Assembly: GCF_002878395.1 (NCBI RefSeq) | Contig: NC_061120.1 | Coordinates: 116,114,705 to 116,178,704 of the forward strand | Origin: Capsicum annuum | Taxonomy: Eukaryota; Streptophyta; Magnoliopsida; Solanales; Solanaceae | Length of the DNA: 64,000 bases | Direction: 5' to 3' | Shown: piece by piece, positions 22,701 to 33,033 of the stretch | Position numbering within the stretch: the first letter of the stretch is position 1 | Layout of the letters: each line of letters opens with the position of its first letter | Made by a program: the position numbers and the translations under genes | Notes under the pieces: generated by a model | Told to the model about the DNA's origin: nothing | The model's database searches: none | Seen by the model: only the letters and a program-made list of their open reading frames with translations

Positions 22701-25700
22701 ATTGATCCTTACTCCGAATGATAGTTATTTGTGGGTTCTTTCCGGGAAGGGTTTCCATTTTGAAGGTTCTCTGTGTGTCTGGAGAAAAATTTATTGGATC
22801 ACCTTACATTAACAAAATATTATGCAGAAAGAGCAGTGCCTCAAGGTTGTCAAATCCTTTACTTTTCATACTGTTTAGTAGAACAGCAGAACCTTTACAT
22901 TGTCTTCTACTTCCAAAAGTTCAAATAACTGAGTGACTATTGAGATCACCTCCTTACAATAGTTGCATGAATGTTGTGAAACAAGTGCCAGTTGAATGCC
23001 AAAGATAGTGTTATTTGTTAGAGAGTGTGACGATTACTTTTACTAGTACGGTTATTGAGAGTGCTATGTAATGAATTAGAATATATATACTAAGATCGAT
23101 GTAGTACCAAGAAGACAGGGAGAAAGGTAAGGAGAAGAAACGAGGAAGGGAAATTTATAGGAGAGGTGAGGGAGAGAGATATGGTGAGCAGATCAATTGG
23201 TTTCTGGTCCTGCTTATAAAATAGGGAACCGTTGAACAAGGTGAAACTCCTGAAATAATTAAAACTATCCTCATGAAATAATTAAAACTATCTCCAATTA
23301 AATGATAAAATATAATTTCAAACTAAAGCAAGTGATAGTAACAATGAATTAGATAAAATTAAGAGTATTTTTCTTTATAGATTCTTCCATAAGTCATATT
23401 GATCTATTATATTATACTTTGACTTTTGTATCTCAATTTTAAAAAAAAGATCATATATAATATAATAGATAAATATGACTTAATTGAGGAATCTAAAAAG
23501 ATAAATACAATTAAGCAATGAAATTTAGCTGAAAACCTCAAAGGTATTCAATAGATTAGCTTTTCTACAATAAAATATCCTATATCTAATACGAAATGCA
23601 TCTTAAGTTAACCTTGGTTTTCCAAGTATGAAAATAAAAGCCACTTTACAATAATACTTCTATGCCACATACTATTTCTTTGCCCTAATCATTAAGGAGT
23701 ATTATTAGAATATTGTGACTGTAGTTTGTCATATTTTAGTCTCCTGAAACTGTTACGCTTACATTTGTCATATTTCGATCTCCTGAAAGTGTTATGCTTA
23801 TGTTTATCATACTTTCATCTGCTGTAAGTGTTATGCTTACAGTTGTCATATATTCTAATTTTTAACAGTTTTCAACATTTTCTGTTTTAAACTCTCCTCG
23901 GAATATTAGCAGTCTTCGGGCTGAGCTTTCACAAATTTGTATTGTGAAGGAATCATTTGCACCATTGGTACACCATGAGAAGTTAGTGATGTCCTATGTA
24001 TCTCTCATCACCGCAAGACCTGCTCTGATAACATGATATGTACAACATATAATTGTGTTGATGTATTAGCAGCATCACATTACCATGCCAGTTTTACAGG
24101 TATGAAAAAAGCTTACTGGATTACGTGCGACGTTGAACCACACATACAAAACCTATCTCTTGATAGGACAAAGCTTCCAAGCAACTTTGTGCTGAGGCCT
24201 CGTGATCTGAACAGGTTATTCTCCAACTTCCAAACAACTCTTCAGGAGATCACAATCATTGCTACCAATCCAACTTGCTTACCTCCTGATGCTGCAACTG
24301 AAATTGGAGGGAAAGCTGTTGAGCTCAGAAGTTATATAGACCCAACAAAAGGTATACTAGGTTAGCCACTTCTTCTTTTCTTTTTTCCTCGTTTGTCTAC
24401 AGGCGGTTTTAAGCTGTAAATCTTTTTTTGTAGAAAATGATTCAGCACTACATACTCAGTTGTGGATAGATCCCACTGAAGAGTTTGTGCAGTACAATCA
24501 TATAGGAAGCCCTGTGGATGTAACGTTTGGAGTGAAGGAATCAAAGGTATCTTCATTTTTAATGTCTTTGACAGGGACTTGTTTAAGCCAATTAAAGCTT
24601 TTCCAATTTCTGAGACCTTTTTCTCTTTTTATTTCATAAATGACATGTAATCACAATTCACAACTTGATGCTGTAAAATAGTACTTGTGTTTCCTTGATG
24701 TCTTTGCATGTTTGCTGAACCTACTTTTTGCAAATTCTCTATTCAGGCTTTCCTTTCTTTCTGTGAGGGATGTGAAGTTGACATACAATTCTATTTTGAT
24801 AAAGCTGGCGAGTAAGATAATGATACACTCTGCTTCTATGTTCGTCATAGTCTCTTGTTGTTTTCTTTGACCTGTCTTTGTATTCAGTAAGAGCAACTGC
24901 ATGCATTTAGGATATCTGCACTGAAAGCTATTTTGAAGTCCGTACATATTGCAAAATTTTGCCTCCATATCAGCACTGAAAGCTATTTTGAAGTCCGTAC
25001 ATATTGCAAAATTTTGCCTCCATATCTGCACTTGTTGGTTTGGATGGTTGATCACTACTACTGAGTGAATTCAAGACTAATTTTCTTTCATTACAGCTTT
25101 TGATGATTTAAATTGTATATGTTTTGTAAAATGGCTAACCGAGGATATTCATCAAAAAAAGGAAAAATGTTGAACGCAATAACAACAAAAGACATGTTTT
25201 TTGCTACATAATCAAATCATCTAGTTGATTGTTATGGAAGATAAGTTTGGCATGTCCCCTGAAAACACTGGTCGCAAAGTTTTCCTTTTCCTGTTACCGG
25301 ATACAATAGATACTAATTTGGTGTCAAATGGATCTAGTGTACAGACCATGTTAAACTACTGATGAATGTACATTTGTGTGCTTATGTGCGTCTTCAATTT
25401 TTATGACCTTCAATTGTTCTTTTTTAAACTCATTAATAGATCTCTTTGCTGTGTTATGTACAAGTTTTTTGATTTTCATATAAGATTTTCTTCTGATCAT
25501 ACCTGAATTTATGGACAGGCCAATTCTAGTGGTTCCAAAATTTGGTTTAGATGATGGCTCCAACTCAACTTTTGATGCCACCTTGATGCTTGCAACCATG
25601 CTTATGTCACAGCTCTACACTGCAAGCTCTTCGGAGAATCCACAAGTTGTTGGCACTTCCTATGGGCAGGCTAATGATGGAAGACAGGCCCCAGTTCAGG

Positions 25701-27617
25701 AGAGGTCAAAAGGGAATTCGGGGCTTACATCTGACCAGACCAGGATTTGGTCTGATCTTTCAGGTTAGTATTTGCTGAACTAGATGGTACAACATATTTT
25801 ACTGGTACGACGTATTTACTTGATATTCATAAGTTCAACTTTATATAGGAAGCAGAACAAAAGGTGGCAATGGTGCTGAACATGGAGGAGAAAGAAATGA
25901 GAACGATAATGAGCAAAGGGAACTTCAGCAAATTGGTGCGATGCATATATCTGAAGCTGGAGCAGCTGGAAGAAATATGTCTGACATTCATAATGAGTAT
26001 CCTGAACCTTCTTTTGGTGTCAAACTTCCTAGTAATTTTATTACTCATTCTATAAACCTATTATTACCTGTAGATATATAAACTGAAGAGGTTAAAGCTA
26101 GCTGACATGTTAAGTTTTTTGGTTTGGAAAAGTTTCAATTATAGGTTCATAATTTACAATCTATTGAGGGGTAAGAAGCGTGAGGTCTTGGTCCCAAACT
26201 ATTGCGGTAACCTTGATAAGTCTTGACATGTATGAAATGTCACAAGGAATTCTAAGGTCTGGTTGGAATTGATATGGTATTTTTTTGGGGGGGTGGGGAG
26301 GTGGGGTGAGGGGTGTGTGGAGGGGGGGAAACCTATGTCTCAAGTATTTTCGCAGCTAATGTAACGGGATGGTATCTATCCAGCAGGTCACCTATATTTG
26401 AATTTTCTTGCACATTTTGTTATGCATTTTCCACGGGATTAGGTTGCAGTGGATAACTTGTTATGCTGAGTAATTATCTACTTACGTAAGTGGTCATTTG
26501 GTTGGCCTAGCAGGGAAGATAGTCCGTAGATGAAATTCCGTATACCTAATACAATGTTTCATTTGCAATATAAAACTTTGTATTACAAATGTAATCTCTG
26601 CATAGAACCCAAGGGTGTGGCCTAGCGGTCAATGATGCGGGTTGATCACCATGAGGTCTCAGGTTCAATTCCCAGCAGGACAATAGATGATTTCTTTCCA
26701 TCTGTTCTAACCTTGGTAGGTAACCTTGGTGGATAGTTACCTGATGCTTCCTGATGCTTGTTGCTGGTGGGAGGTGGTAGTATCCTTTGGATTTTGTCGA
26801 GATGAGCGCAAGCTGGCCCCGACACCACAATTATCAAAAATAAGACAAAGTAATCTCTGCATAAGTAGTAAAAATGTTTGTTTTCAGGTGAAGAACTGTA
26901 CCACACTTGTGCAATGCCTGGTTTCCGATATTAAACTCCATTTACGAATAAATGCATAATTTATGTGGGAATCTATGTATAATTTTATGTGGATTAACAA
27001 TGTAAATTAGCAATTGAGGGATACAAATATGTAAAAGACAAAATATCCTTAAAGTATGCAATCCCTACATAACAGTCTTTGTTTTATTATTTACCAGATA
27101 ACAGTCTCTGCATCATAATCACTGCATAACAATTCATGTATTATAAACCCTTGTTTAATCAGTTCATTAACCAGACAACCCTTAAGAGTTTCTGGGATGG
27201 ACATATTAACCTGGGAAACTACAAATATATACATGTTCCAATCACCTAAATGATCTATGTGAGTGAGATAATGGATTTTGATGGTGAATTTGAAAATCAG
27301 TGTGAAATTCTTAATACTTTACGAGTGTACTTCCCCAGAAGAAAGTGACTTTTCTTGACTGCATCGATTAGCTTTCGTTGTGTTGACAAAAATCCTTTGG
27401 AACAACCTCAAGGTTAGTCCCACTCCTACTCCTGTTCATTTAGTTTTTGTATTGTAGTCTACTCAGCTTTAGCTGCTCCGATTGTGTGTCAGGCATGGTA
27501 TATTTGGATGGTCATGCTTCTCAACACCATCCTAGTAACTGGGTGGATGCAGATGATGATGATGATGAAGGAGATGAGTCAGAGTTGTGTGTTCAATCAA
27601 CACCTCCATATCATTAG
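19732..27617 (+). CDS. RAD9: RAD9 checkpoint clamp subunit, ten exons, C-terminal frame apparently broken
   Basis: RAD9 forms the 9-1-1 ring with RAD1 and HUS1, which is loaded at damaged DNA in the nucleus and activates checkpoint kinase signalling (established). Exons: 19732-19836, 20340-20459, 20548-20656, 24100-24351, 24434-24546, 24747-24811, 25519-25763, 25849-26016, 27339-27412, 27493-27617. All introns are GT..AG and phases agree through exon 8. The product starts MEFTLSGNALKTFTRSITCL, continues with LNSSRSAYLSITFK and GPQMQCSVLLK (exon 2), WTLNCHNGMKKAYWITC (exons 3-4), EIGGKAVELRSYIDP, FLSFCEGCEVDIQFYFDKAG (exons 6-7), that is, the PCNA-like ring domain to about residue 260, followed by a variable tail ending VQSTPPYH. 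The exon total is 1376 nt, one short of a multiple of three: exon 9 meets a TGA after EESDFS, whereas the frame entering exon 10 reads FRCVDKNPLEQPQ. Either a 1-nt deletion near 27350, an assembly error, or an exon I have missed. Up to residue 392 the gene is intact and well conserved. Confidence 0.93.
20672..20776 (-). repeat. SINE fragment with tRNA-like head (TS/SolS type), RAD9 intron 3
   Basis: On the - strand it reads GGTTGCTCGGATGGTAAGCA (A box region) and, 40 bp on, GGATTCGAGTCAC (B box), followed by a stretch with GGGAGTTCCTTAGGGAGGG. This is the head of a solanaceous tRNA-derived SINE; the 3' part with TTG repeats is not attached here. Confidence 0.65.
20815..20905 (-). repeat. Second tRNA-like SINE head, RAD9 intron 3
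   Basis: On the - strand TAGTTCAGTTGGTTAGC resembles a pol III A box and GGATTTGATTTCC a weak B box, with a small hairpin between (CACCTACAACCTTGTAGGTG). It looks like the 5' half of another SINE, truncated. Confidence 0.5.
21711..21861 (+). repeat. Au-type SINE, RAD9 intron 3
   Basis: It begins GGGCAACCCGGTGCACTAAA and contains GGGTCGGAGAAGGGCCGAAC and CAAGAGGCTGTTTCCAGG, the known core of the widespread plant Au SINE. Between the last two the usual B-box segment appears shortened. It ends CAAGGTTCTCCTTC. Confidence 0.75.
21889..21999 (-). repeat. TS-type SINE 3' part, RAD9 intron 3
   Basis: On the + strand a CAA-repeat (ACAACAACAACATACCC) is followed by GTGTTTGGGGATGG and CTCAGACCTTACCCC, which is the reverse complement of the TS SINE 3' region with its TTG tail. 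The tRNA-like head is not evident. Confidence 0.7.
22530..22640 (-). repeat. Second TS-type SINE 3' part, RAD9 intron 3
   Basis: AACAACATACCTAGTATAG, then TTTTGGGGAGGGTAGAGTG, and GGTAGAGAGACCCTCGGC. Same family and orientation as the copy at 21889, but independently mutated. Confidence 0.65.
23365..23508. mobile_element. MITE-like hairpin element, RAD9 intron 3
   Basis: About 50-bp inverted arms: the left arm begins GTATTTTTCTTTATAGATTC, the right arm ends GAATCTAAAAAGATAAATAC; inside, AAGTCATATTGATCTATTAT pairs with its near-complement. Flanks are AATTAAGA (23357-23364) and AATTAAGC (23509-23516), an 8-bp duplication with one mismatch, the length typical of Mutator-like MITEs. No coding capacity. 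Confidence 0.65.
23722..23855 (+). repeat. 39-bp tandem repeat, about 3.3 copies, RAD9 intron 3
   Basis: The phrase TTTGTCATATTT...TCTCCTGAAA...GTTATGCTTA recurs with a period of 39 bp starting near 23725, 23764, 23803 and 23842. The copies differ at several positions. Confidence 0.75.
24918..25027 (+). repeat. 55-bp perfect tandem duplication, RAD9 intron 6
   Basis: The units 24918-24972 and 24973-25027 both start GCACTGAAAGCTATTTTGAA and differ only at the last base. Near-identity suggests a recent slippage or repair event. Confidence 0.9.
26605..26849 (+). repeat. tRNA-derived SINE with 14-bp target duplication, RAD9 intron 8
   Basis: The head has an A box (TGGCCTAGCGGTC, 26618-26630) and a B box (GGTTCAATTCC, about 26661-26671) spaced as in a tRNA gene. 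The element ends in a short A-rich tail (CAAAAATAAGACAAA). The 14-mer GTAATCTCTGCATA is found perfectly on both sides (26591-26604 and 26850-26863), proving retrotransposition into the intron. It is in the sense direction of RAD9. Confidence 0.88.
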
Positions 27618-28240
27618 GAATACAACAGCTCAAGTTGTTCTATAATTCTAACAAGCAGTTTGTTTTTTATGACCTCTGTTGTAGGTATGTACAGTTGTTC
27701 TACCGATACTCCACTTGTCTACTTTGCACTTGGTTTCCTCTTACCTAAGCCCTTCTCTATAGGTAAATCATGTTTACTATGAAATATAAGTATATAACTG
27801 GCCTTCAAGCATATACGAGATTATACAACTGATTAGTTTGTTGGTTGGAAATTTATTTTTCTCATTCTGATAAAAGAAAAATAACATATAACGAGATGCT
27901 AGTAAATCAATGCCATACAAATAGCAAATCCTTTTCAAATCCTTATGTAAAGAAGGAAGGATCTTTTGACTTCCCAAAAAGCTAGGCAAGAATCAACCTC
28001 TTGTCGGAGAGGTTTCATGTATTGCATAATCTGAAAAGTGGCTTTTAAGTGAAAAGGTATCTGCTTCTCCATATAAAAATTGAGTAATCACTCATAAGTT
28101 GTAAGTATAAGCAATGTCTGCCGATAAGTATATAGAAGATTTCCAGCAAGTTTCCTTGCAGGTGGATGAATTGTTGTGAAAATTCTTTTTGCACTACTCT
28201 CATTTCATAATTCGAAGTGGTCAGTCCATCTTCAAATATG
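27618..28240 (+). other. RAD9 3' region and short spacer before the Ale copia
   Basis: The first 150 bp or so after the stop codon are probably 3' untranslated sequence; I see no clean AATAAA. The rest is AT-rich spacer without a supported gene. Confidence 0.4.
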
Positions 28241-28580
28241 TGAAATTCAAGCATTACAGCTTGATAATTTATGAGCAAGGAAGAAGAAGAGAGCGAGTAA
28301 AGCTGGAAATTTCATTCTTCATCATCTGTACATTACAACATTGCTCTTATTTATAGACTTAAGCTGAGATAGTGAGCTCATTTCCAGATCATCATAACTA
28401 ACTAACCACTTGTCTAACAACCTCTAACAACTTACTAATTGATTCAACTATATTGCTAACTAATTAACTAATTTGCTAATTCAATCGAGAAGCTCATATC
28501 CAATGGAACAGTAACCCTGTACAGTGTGCATTGATCACATTTTGAGATCATACTTTGAGCTTGGATCACTAATTAAAACA
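28241..28580 (-). repeat. 3' LTR of the Ale-type copia
   Basis: On the - strand it begins TGTTTTAATT at 28580 and ends GAATTTCA at 28241, 340 bp. Confidence 0.9.
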
Positions 28581-28590
28581 TGCCCCCTTA
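28581..28590 (-). other. Polypurine tract of the Ale-type copia
   Basis: On the - strand AAGGGGGCA touches the LTR start; the RNase H frame stops (TAA) just inside it, at 28588-28590. Confidence 0.85.
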
Positions 28591-29025
28591 AGCTGCAGGG
28601 TGCAGTATGTTTAGCACACCTAGCGTGCCTAATAAATGGGCATGTTGAGCTTGGCTTAGGCCCTTGGTAAGCAGGTCAGCAACCTGATTATAAGTGTTAA
28701 TATATACAGCTTGTATTAGTCCACTTTTGATCTTGTCCCTGATGAAATGACAGTCAATTTTTATGTGTTTTGTTCTCTCATGAAACGCAGGATTTTTGGC
28801 CAATTGAATTGCTGAATTGTTGTCACTAAAGACTGATATGGGCAAAGTAAAGGGAATCTTGAGTTCCTGGAACAAACCAACCAACCAGGTTATCTCTGCA
28901 ACTGCTAAAGCCATGCTCCTGTACTCAGCTTCAGCAGAACTTCTGGAAATAGTGTGCTGTTTCTTGGACTTCCAAGATATCAATGATTCACCAAAATGGA
29001 TTGCATAACCAGTAATTGATCGCAT
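28588..29025 (-). pseudogene. Ale-type copia RNase H
   Basis: An open frame of 145 codons with the RNase H landmarks [61 protein letters not shown] and [10 protein letters not shown]. It degrades the RNA strand during reverse transcription. The acidic catalytic positions appear kept. It is part of the polyprotein and separated from the RT by frame breaks. Confidence 0.85.
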
Positions 29026-29043
29026 GGTGTTGGGATAGGCAGT

Positions 29044-30061
29044 TCAATCTGAGTCACACCTGCAAGTTAGTGTAGTAGAATGCTCAGCCTTTAACCAGAT
29101 CCGTTGACCAACTCCGTTGACCAACTCCGTTGACCAACTGAGCCTTTGAGGTACCTGACTACCCTGGTAGCAGCCTCCCAACTGGCTAAGGGTTTGGACT
29201 ACAACACTAATATCTGGTCTTGTAATTGTGGCATACATGTGTTTGCCTAGTAGTCTTTGATAAGAAGAAACATTAGACAACAAATCATCACCTTGTGCAC
29301 CTGTGGCTTGATCATACTCAAGTGTGGTTAACCTGATATTGGATGATATTGGATTCTAAGGGAGTGATTGCATACTTTGAACCACTAAAGCTTGTGTCTG
29401 GAATTAATTCAAGGATATACTTCATTTGGTTCAATATTACCCCTGAAGCTGATTTGAAGACTTCAATACCTAAGAAGTATTTGAGATCCCCCAAGTCCTT
29501 CATCTTGAACTACCGATGCAACTTGTCTTTTGTTGCATCAATCAATGCCGCATTGCTTCTAGTAAGTAGTAGATCATCAACATATACAAGAACTACCACT
29601 ATATCATCACCTTGATGCAAAGTGAAGAGTGAATAATCATGAGCACTCTGAGTGAATCCAACATCAAGCAATGCATGAGTTAGTTTCAGGTTCTACTGTT
29701 TGGAAGCCTGCTTGAGGCCATACAAGGATTTGAGCAACTTGAAAACCTTGTTCTCCCCTTGTCTGCTGAATTCTTCTGGCAGCTCCATGTACACTTTCTC
29801 TTTAAGATCCCCTTGTAAAAATGCATTGTAGACATCCATTTGATGAAAGGTCCAACCTTTAGATACCGCCACAACAATCACACTCCTAACAGTAACCATT
29901 TTAGCCACTGGTGAATATGTCTCATGATAATCTAGCCCTTCTTGTTGACTACATCCTTTGGCCACTGGCTTTGAACCTTTCCACTTCACCATTTGCAAGG
30001 TATTTAATCTTGTATATCCATTTGGAACCAACAGTGTTCTTCGCTTTGGGCAGGTCAACAA
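29044..30061 (-). pseudogene. Ale-type copia reverse transcriptase
   Basis: Down the - strand: VAKGCSQQEGLDYHETYSPV, FHQMDVYNAFLQGDL (first catalytic Asp), KSLYGLKQASKQ, then a TAG where relatives have Trp, the catalytic box YVDDLLL (29569-29589), KMKDLGDLKYFLGIEV, and a degenerate stretch from 29320 to 29044 with a triplicated 13-mer. Catalytic Asp residues are present, but the stop and frameshifts make it non-functional. Confidence 0.88.
29101..29139 (+). repeat. 13-bp tandem triplication inside the RT-RNase H linker
   Basis: CCGTTGACCAACT occurs three times in direct succession. Two extra copies add 26 bp and shift the frame of the coding strand. Confidence 0.9.
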
Positions 30062-30904
30062 TGGTTTATGTGTTGTTGGCCTCCAAGGCTTGAATTTCTA
30101 ACTTCATGGCTTCCACCCTTTCATCTTTTATAGCTTGTTTAAAGTGTTGAGGTTCAGTCAAAGTGGAGAACTTTGTCAAGTAACATTGATATGCAAGGCT
30201 CAGTTTTCTGTAAGATAAGCTGTTGGCTAAGGGGTGCTTGCATCTCTGGTTTTTGGAAGTGCCAACATAATCATGCGTCCACACAGGTGGTCTACTAGTT
30301 CTAATGGGTCTACTGGAAGAAGCTTGAGTCAAGGAAGGCTCAGCTTGACAATCAGTTTAGTATTTGCATCAGATGGAGCTATATCAAGTGGTGCAGCATC
30401 AGCAAAACCATCATCAATATGAGCATCCCTTGTAGGAACCTCAGTAGGAATTTCATCATCTATGGAAACCAAGAAGTCATTGATGTTTTCATCAGGTTTG
30501 GAAGCATTTGTATTCTGCAATTTTACTTGTGATGGATTAAAGGGGAATAAGTCTTCATGGAACACAACATCCCTACTCAGCAATAGTCTCTTTGAGTGGA
30601 TATCCAGTAGCAAGTATCCCATTTGAGACTCTGAATAACCAACTAACACAGCAGGCTTAGCTCTTTTAGAGAACTTGTCACCTCTAGGGACAACAGTCAC
30701 ATAACACGACATCCAAATACCCTTAGATGAGATAGCCTTCACACATAATCCCCAATACTTGATGGGCAAGTGAGACTGAAACTTAAGAGCTCTAGCTATG
30801 TTTAATATATGTTTATGCTTTCTCTTAACAACTCCATTTTGTTGTGGAGTATAAGGACAACTGGTCTGATGTAGAATACCTAGAGACAGAAATAATGTGT
30901 GACA
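30062..30904 (-). pseudogene. Ale-type copia integrase C-terminus and linker to RT
   Basis: Frames at 30329-30769 and 30066-30332 show the segment [20 protein letters not shown] and [19 protein letters not shown] residues, followed by a Ser/Thr/Pro/Asp-rich linker and RTSRPPVWTHDYV, all standard between integrase and RT in copia polyproteins. The third catalytic integrase residue (Glu in the SPQQNG..ER region) should lie near 30840; the DNA there still codes for [16 protein letters not shown] residues, with Lys at the Glu position common to this group as far as I can judge. Confidence 0.7.
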
Positions 30905-31828
30905 TTAAGTATTGATAAATTCAGTCCCATTGTTAGATCTGATAGCTTTATTCACCACTCCAAATTGTGTTTTAATCATGGATATGAAGGTCTTAATAGC
31001 CACTATGGTCTCAAATTTTAGCTGCAACAGATGAACCCAAGTATATCTACTATAGTCATCCACCATAGTTAAGTAATAACACTTATTATCAAATGTAGAT
31101 GTTCTATAAGGACCCCATAAATCCATGTGTACAAGTTCAAAACACGCAAAGCACCTAGTAGTGCTTGTAGGAAATGATAGTCTTGTTTGTTTAGCTAATG
31201 GACATACAATGCATTTATTCAACATATTTACATCACTATGATTCTTCAAAATGTCCAAGCATCTTAAAACCTGAGAAGCTGGATGCCCAAGTCTTTGGTG
31301 CCATAATCTGCAATTGGGAGCAGAAACTTCTGCAATGAATCTGCTGTACTTTGGTCCTGTATGATCAGTATTTTCATTCCATTCTCCTTTAAGAACATAC
31401 AGTCCACCCTTTTGTCTACCAATCCCATTCACCTTGCCATTGAAGAGGTCCTGAAATACACAGAAAGCAGGATAAAAAGACACAAAGCAGGAAAATTCCT
31501 TGGCTATCTTAGCAACAGATAACAAATTTAGTCTGAAATTTAGAACAAAGAGGACATCTTTGATCACATCATCTGCAAGCATATAGGCTTCTCCAGTGTG
31601 GGAAATTATGACTTCATCAGTTGTTGGAAGGTGCAATTTGTCCAAGTGTCTTGGAACTAAGCTTGTGCTATCTTTGAACAAGTGTCTATGGGCAGACACA
31701 TGATGTATAGCTCCCGAATCTACAATCCAACTGTTAGAACAAGTCTTGGATAAACAGAAAGTGGTAATACTTGTAATATTGACTTGTTTCATATTCTTGG
31801 TATGCTTGTTTTTGTTTAACATATTCAT
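30905..31828 (-). pseudogene. Ale-type copia protease and integrase N-terminal half
   Basis: A 307-codon open frame. The protease active site is WIVDSGAIHHVSAH near 31690-31735. Next is the GAG-pre-integrase region with LWHQRLGHPASQVL, the zinc HHCC pair ending CIVCPLAKQTRLSF, the first catalytic Asp in HMDLWGPYR, then MVDDYSRYTWVHLL. The second catalytic position reads RSNNGTEF instead of RSDNGTEF, so the Asp is Asn (GAC to AAC). The integrase should be inactive. Confidence 0.88.
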
Positions 31829-32881
31829 GATTGAATGTACTCTTCATCTGTGAATGAGGTTTTGCCAGTGGTGTAGGATTCACATCATGACTGGAGCTGG
31901 CAACATCAACTTGTCCTATTACTATGTTTGCAGTTTGAGAAGCCTTGCTACCAGTGCTGGTATAGTTGTTACCACTATTATGCGACGAGAAATTGTTACC
32001 ACTAGCATTACGTGATCTCAAATTTGGAGGATTATAACCTTGTTTCTTTTTGTTCTTCCAATCATTTGGATATCCTATCTGTTTATAACAGTTTTCTCTG
32101 GTATGACCTGAGAGGTGACAGTAGTCACACTTTCTACCCTTGTAATTTGTGTTTCCCTATCCATAACCATAATTGCAATTCATTTGCATAGCAAGTGGTT
32201 CTGATCTATCATTCACAGCAAGCATACATGCTAAGTGCTGGATCTCATCCTCTATGAGCATGGCATAAGCCTGATTGAGAGTTGGAGTTACTCCCTTGGT
32301 AAGATCTGTCTCCTAGCTTGATCATAGGACTCATTCAATCCACTCAAAAATTATAAAAGTCTCAGTTGACACATATGATCTGAGTACTCTTTGGACTTAA
32401 GGCAATCATAGCTAGGATTAGGAACCAAAACATCATATTCACTCCATAAATTTTTCAATTTAGTGAAATAATCTAAGATTGAATCAATACCTTGAGAATG
32501 CATATTGATTTCACGATGCAACTGATATATGCACATACGATTCACCTTGTCATATCTTTCCTTCAAATCTTCCCAGACTGCACAAGCATTGGTAGCATAA
32601 CCGATACCAGATAGTAAACCTTCACTCACAGTGTTCATCCATGAGAGGACAATAGCATTGCATGTTTCCCATTGTTCATGGAATTCCTCTTTGTAAGACT
32701 CCTTGTTGCAGGATCCACTGACAAAATCCAACTTTCTCTTCCCTAAGAGAGCAATTCACATAGATCGACTCCATAGACTATAGTTTACTGAACCGATTAA
32801 TTTGATTGGGACGAGTACAGTACTGGAACTATCAGAAGCACCAATGAAGAATGGATCACTTTGATCAATTTTAGGTGCCAT
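31829..32881 (-). pseudogene. Ale-type copia Gag with CCHC zinc knuckle
   Basis: The start ATG is at 32879-32881 (MAPKIDQSDPFFIGASDSSS). The frame has SVNYSLWSRSM, a TGA, then IALLGKRKLDFV, the long helical Gag core (32351-32731, WEDLKERYDKVNRMCIYQLH) and the knuckle CDYCHLSGHTRENC at about 32092-32133. Gag coats the RNA genome in the virus-like particle. One TGA replaces a likely CGA codon and another stop lies at about 32348, so the protein is truncated. Confidence 0.85.
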
Positions 32882-33013
32882 GAGTGAAGGAATTGAACTG
32901 CAAAATCGACCAGAATTGCGAAGAAGAAGAAGTAAAAAATAGAGAACACACAGAGTTCTTAAGAATTCTCAGAGAACATGAGTAGAAGTGATTGAAACAC
33001 TCTCAGCATTGAG

Positions 33014-33031
33014 CTCGTGGCTCTGATACCA
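33014..33031 (-). other. Primer-binding site of the Ale-type copia
   Basis: On the - strand TGGTATCAGAGCCACGAG follows the LTR end after two bases. It is a match to the 3' end of the plant initiator tRNA-Met. Confidence 0.92.
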
Positions 33032-33033
33032 CG

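Noticed and set aside
24033..24099. Upstream ATG extending RAD9 exon 4
   Set aside because: The frame is open by chance in the intron; the TTTTACAG acceptor at 24092-24099 gives the correct phase with exon 3.
26605..26690. Possible tRNA gene (A and B boxes)
   Set aside because: It is not able to fold as a complete tRNA by eye, and 14-bp target duplications with an A-rich tail show a SINE.
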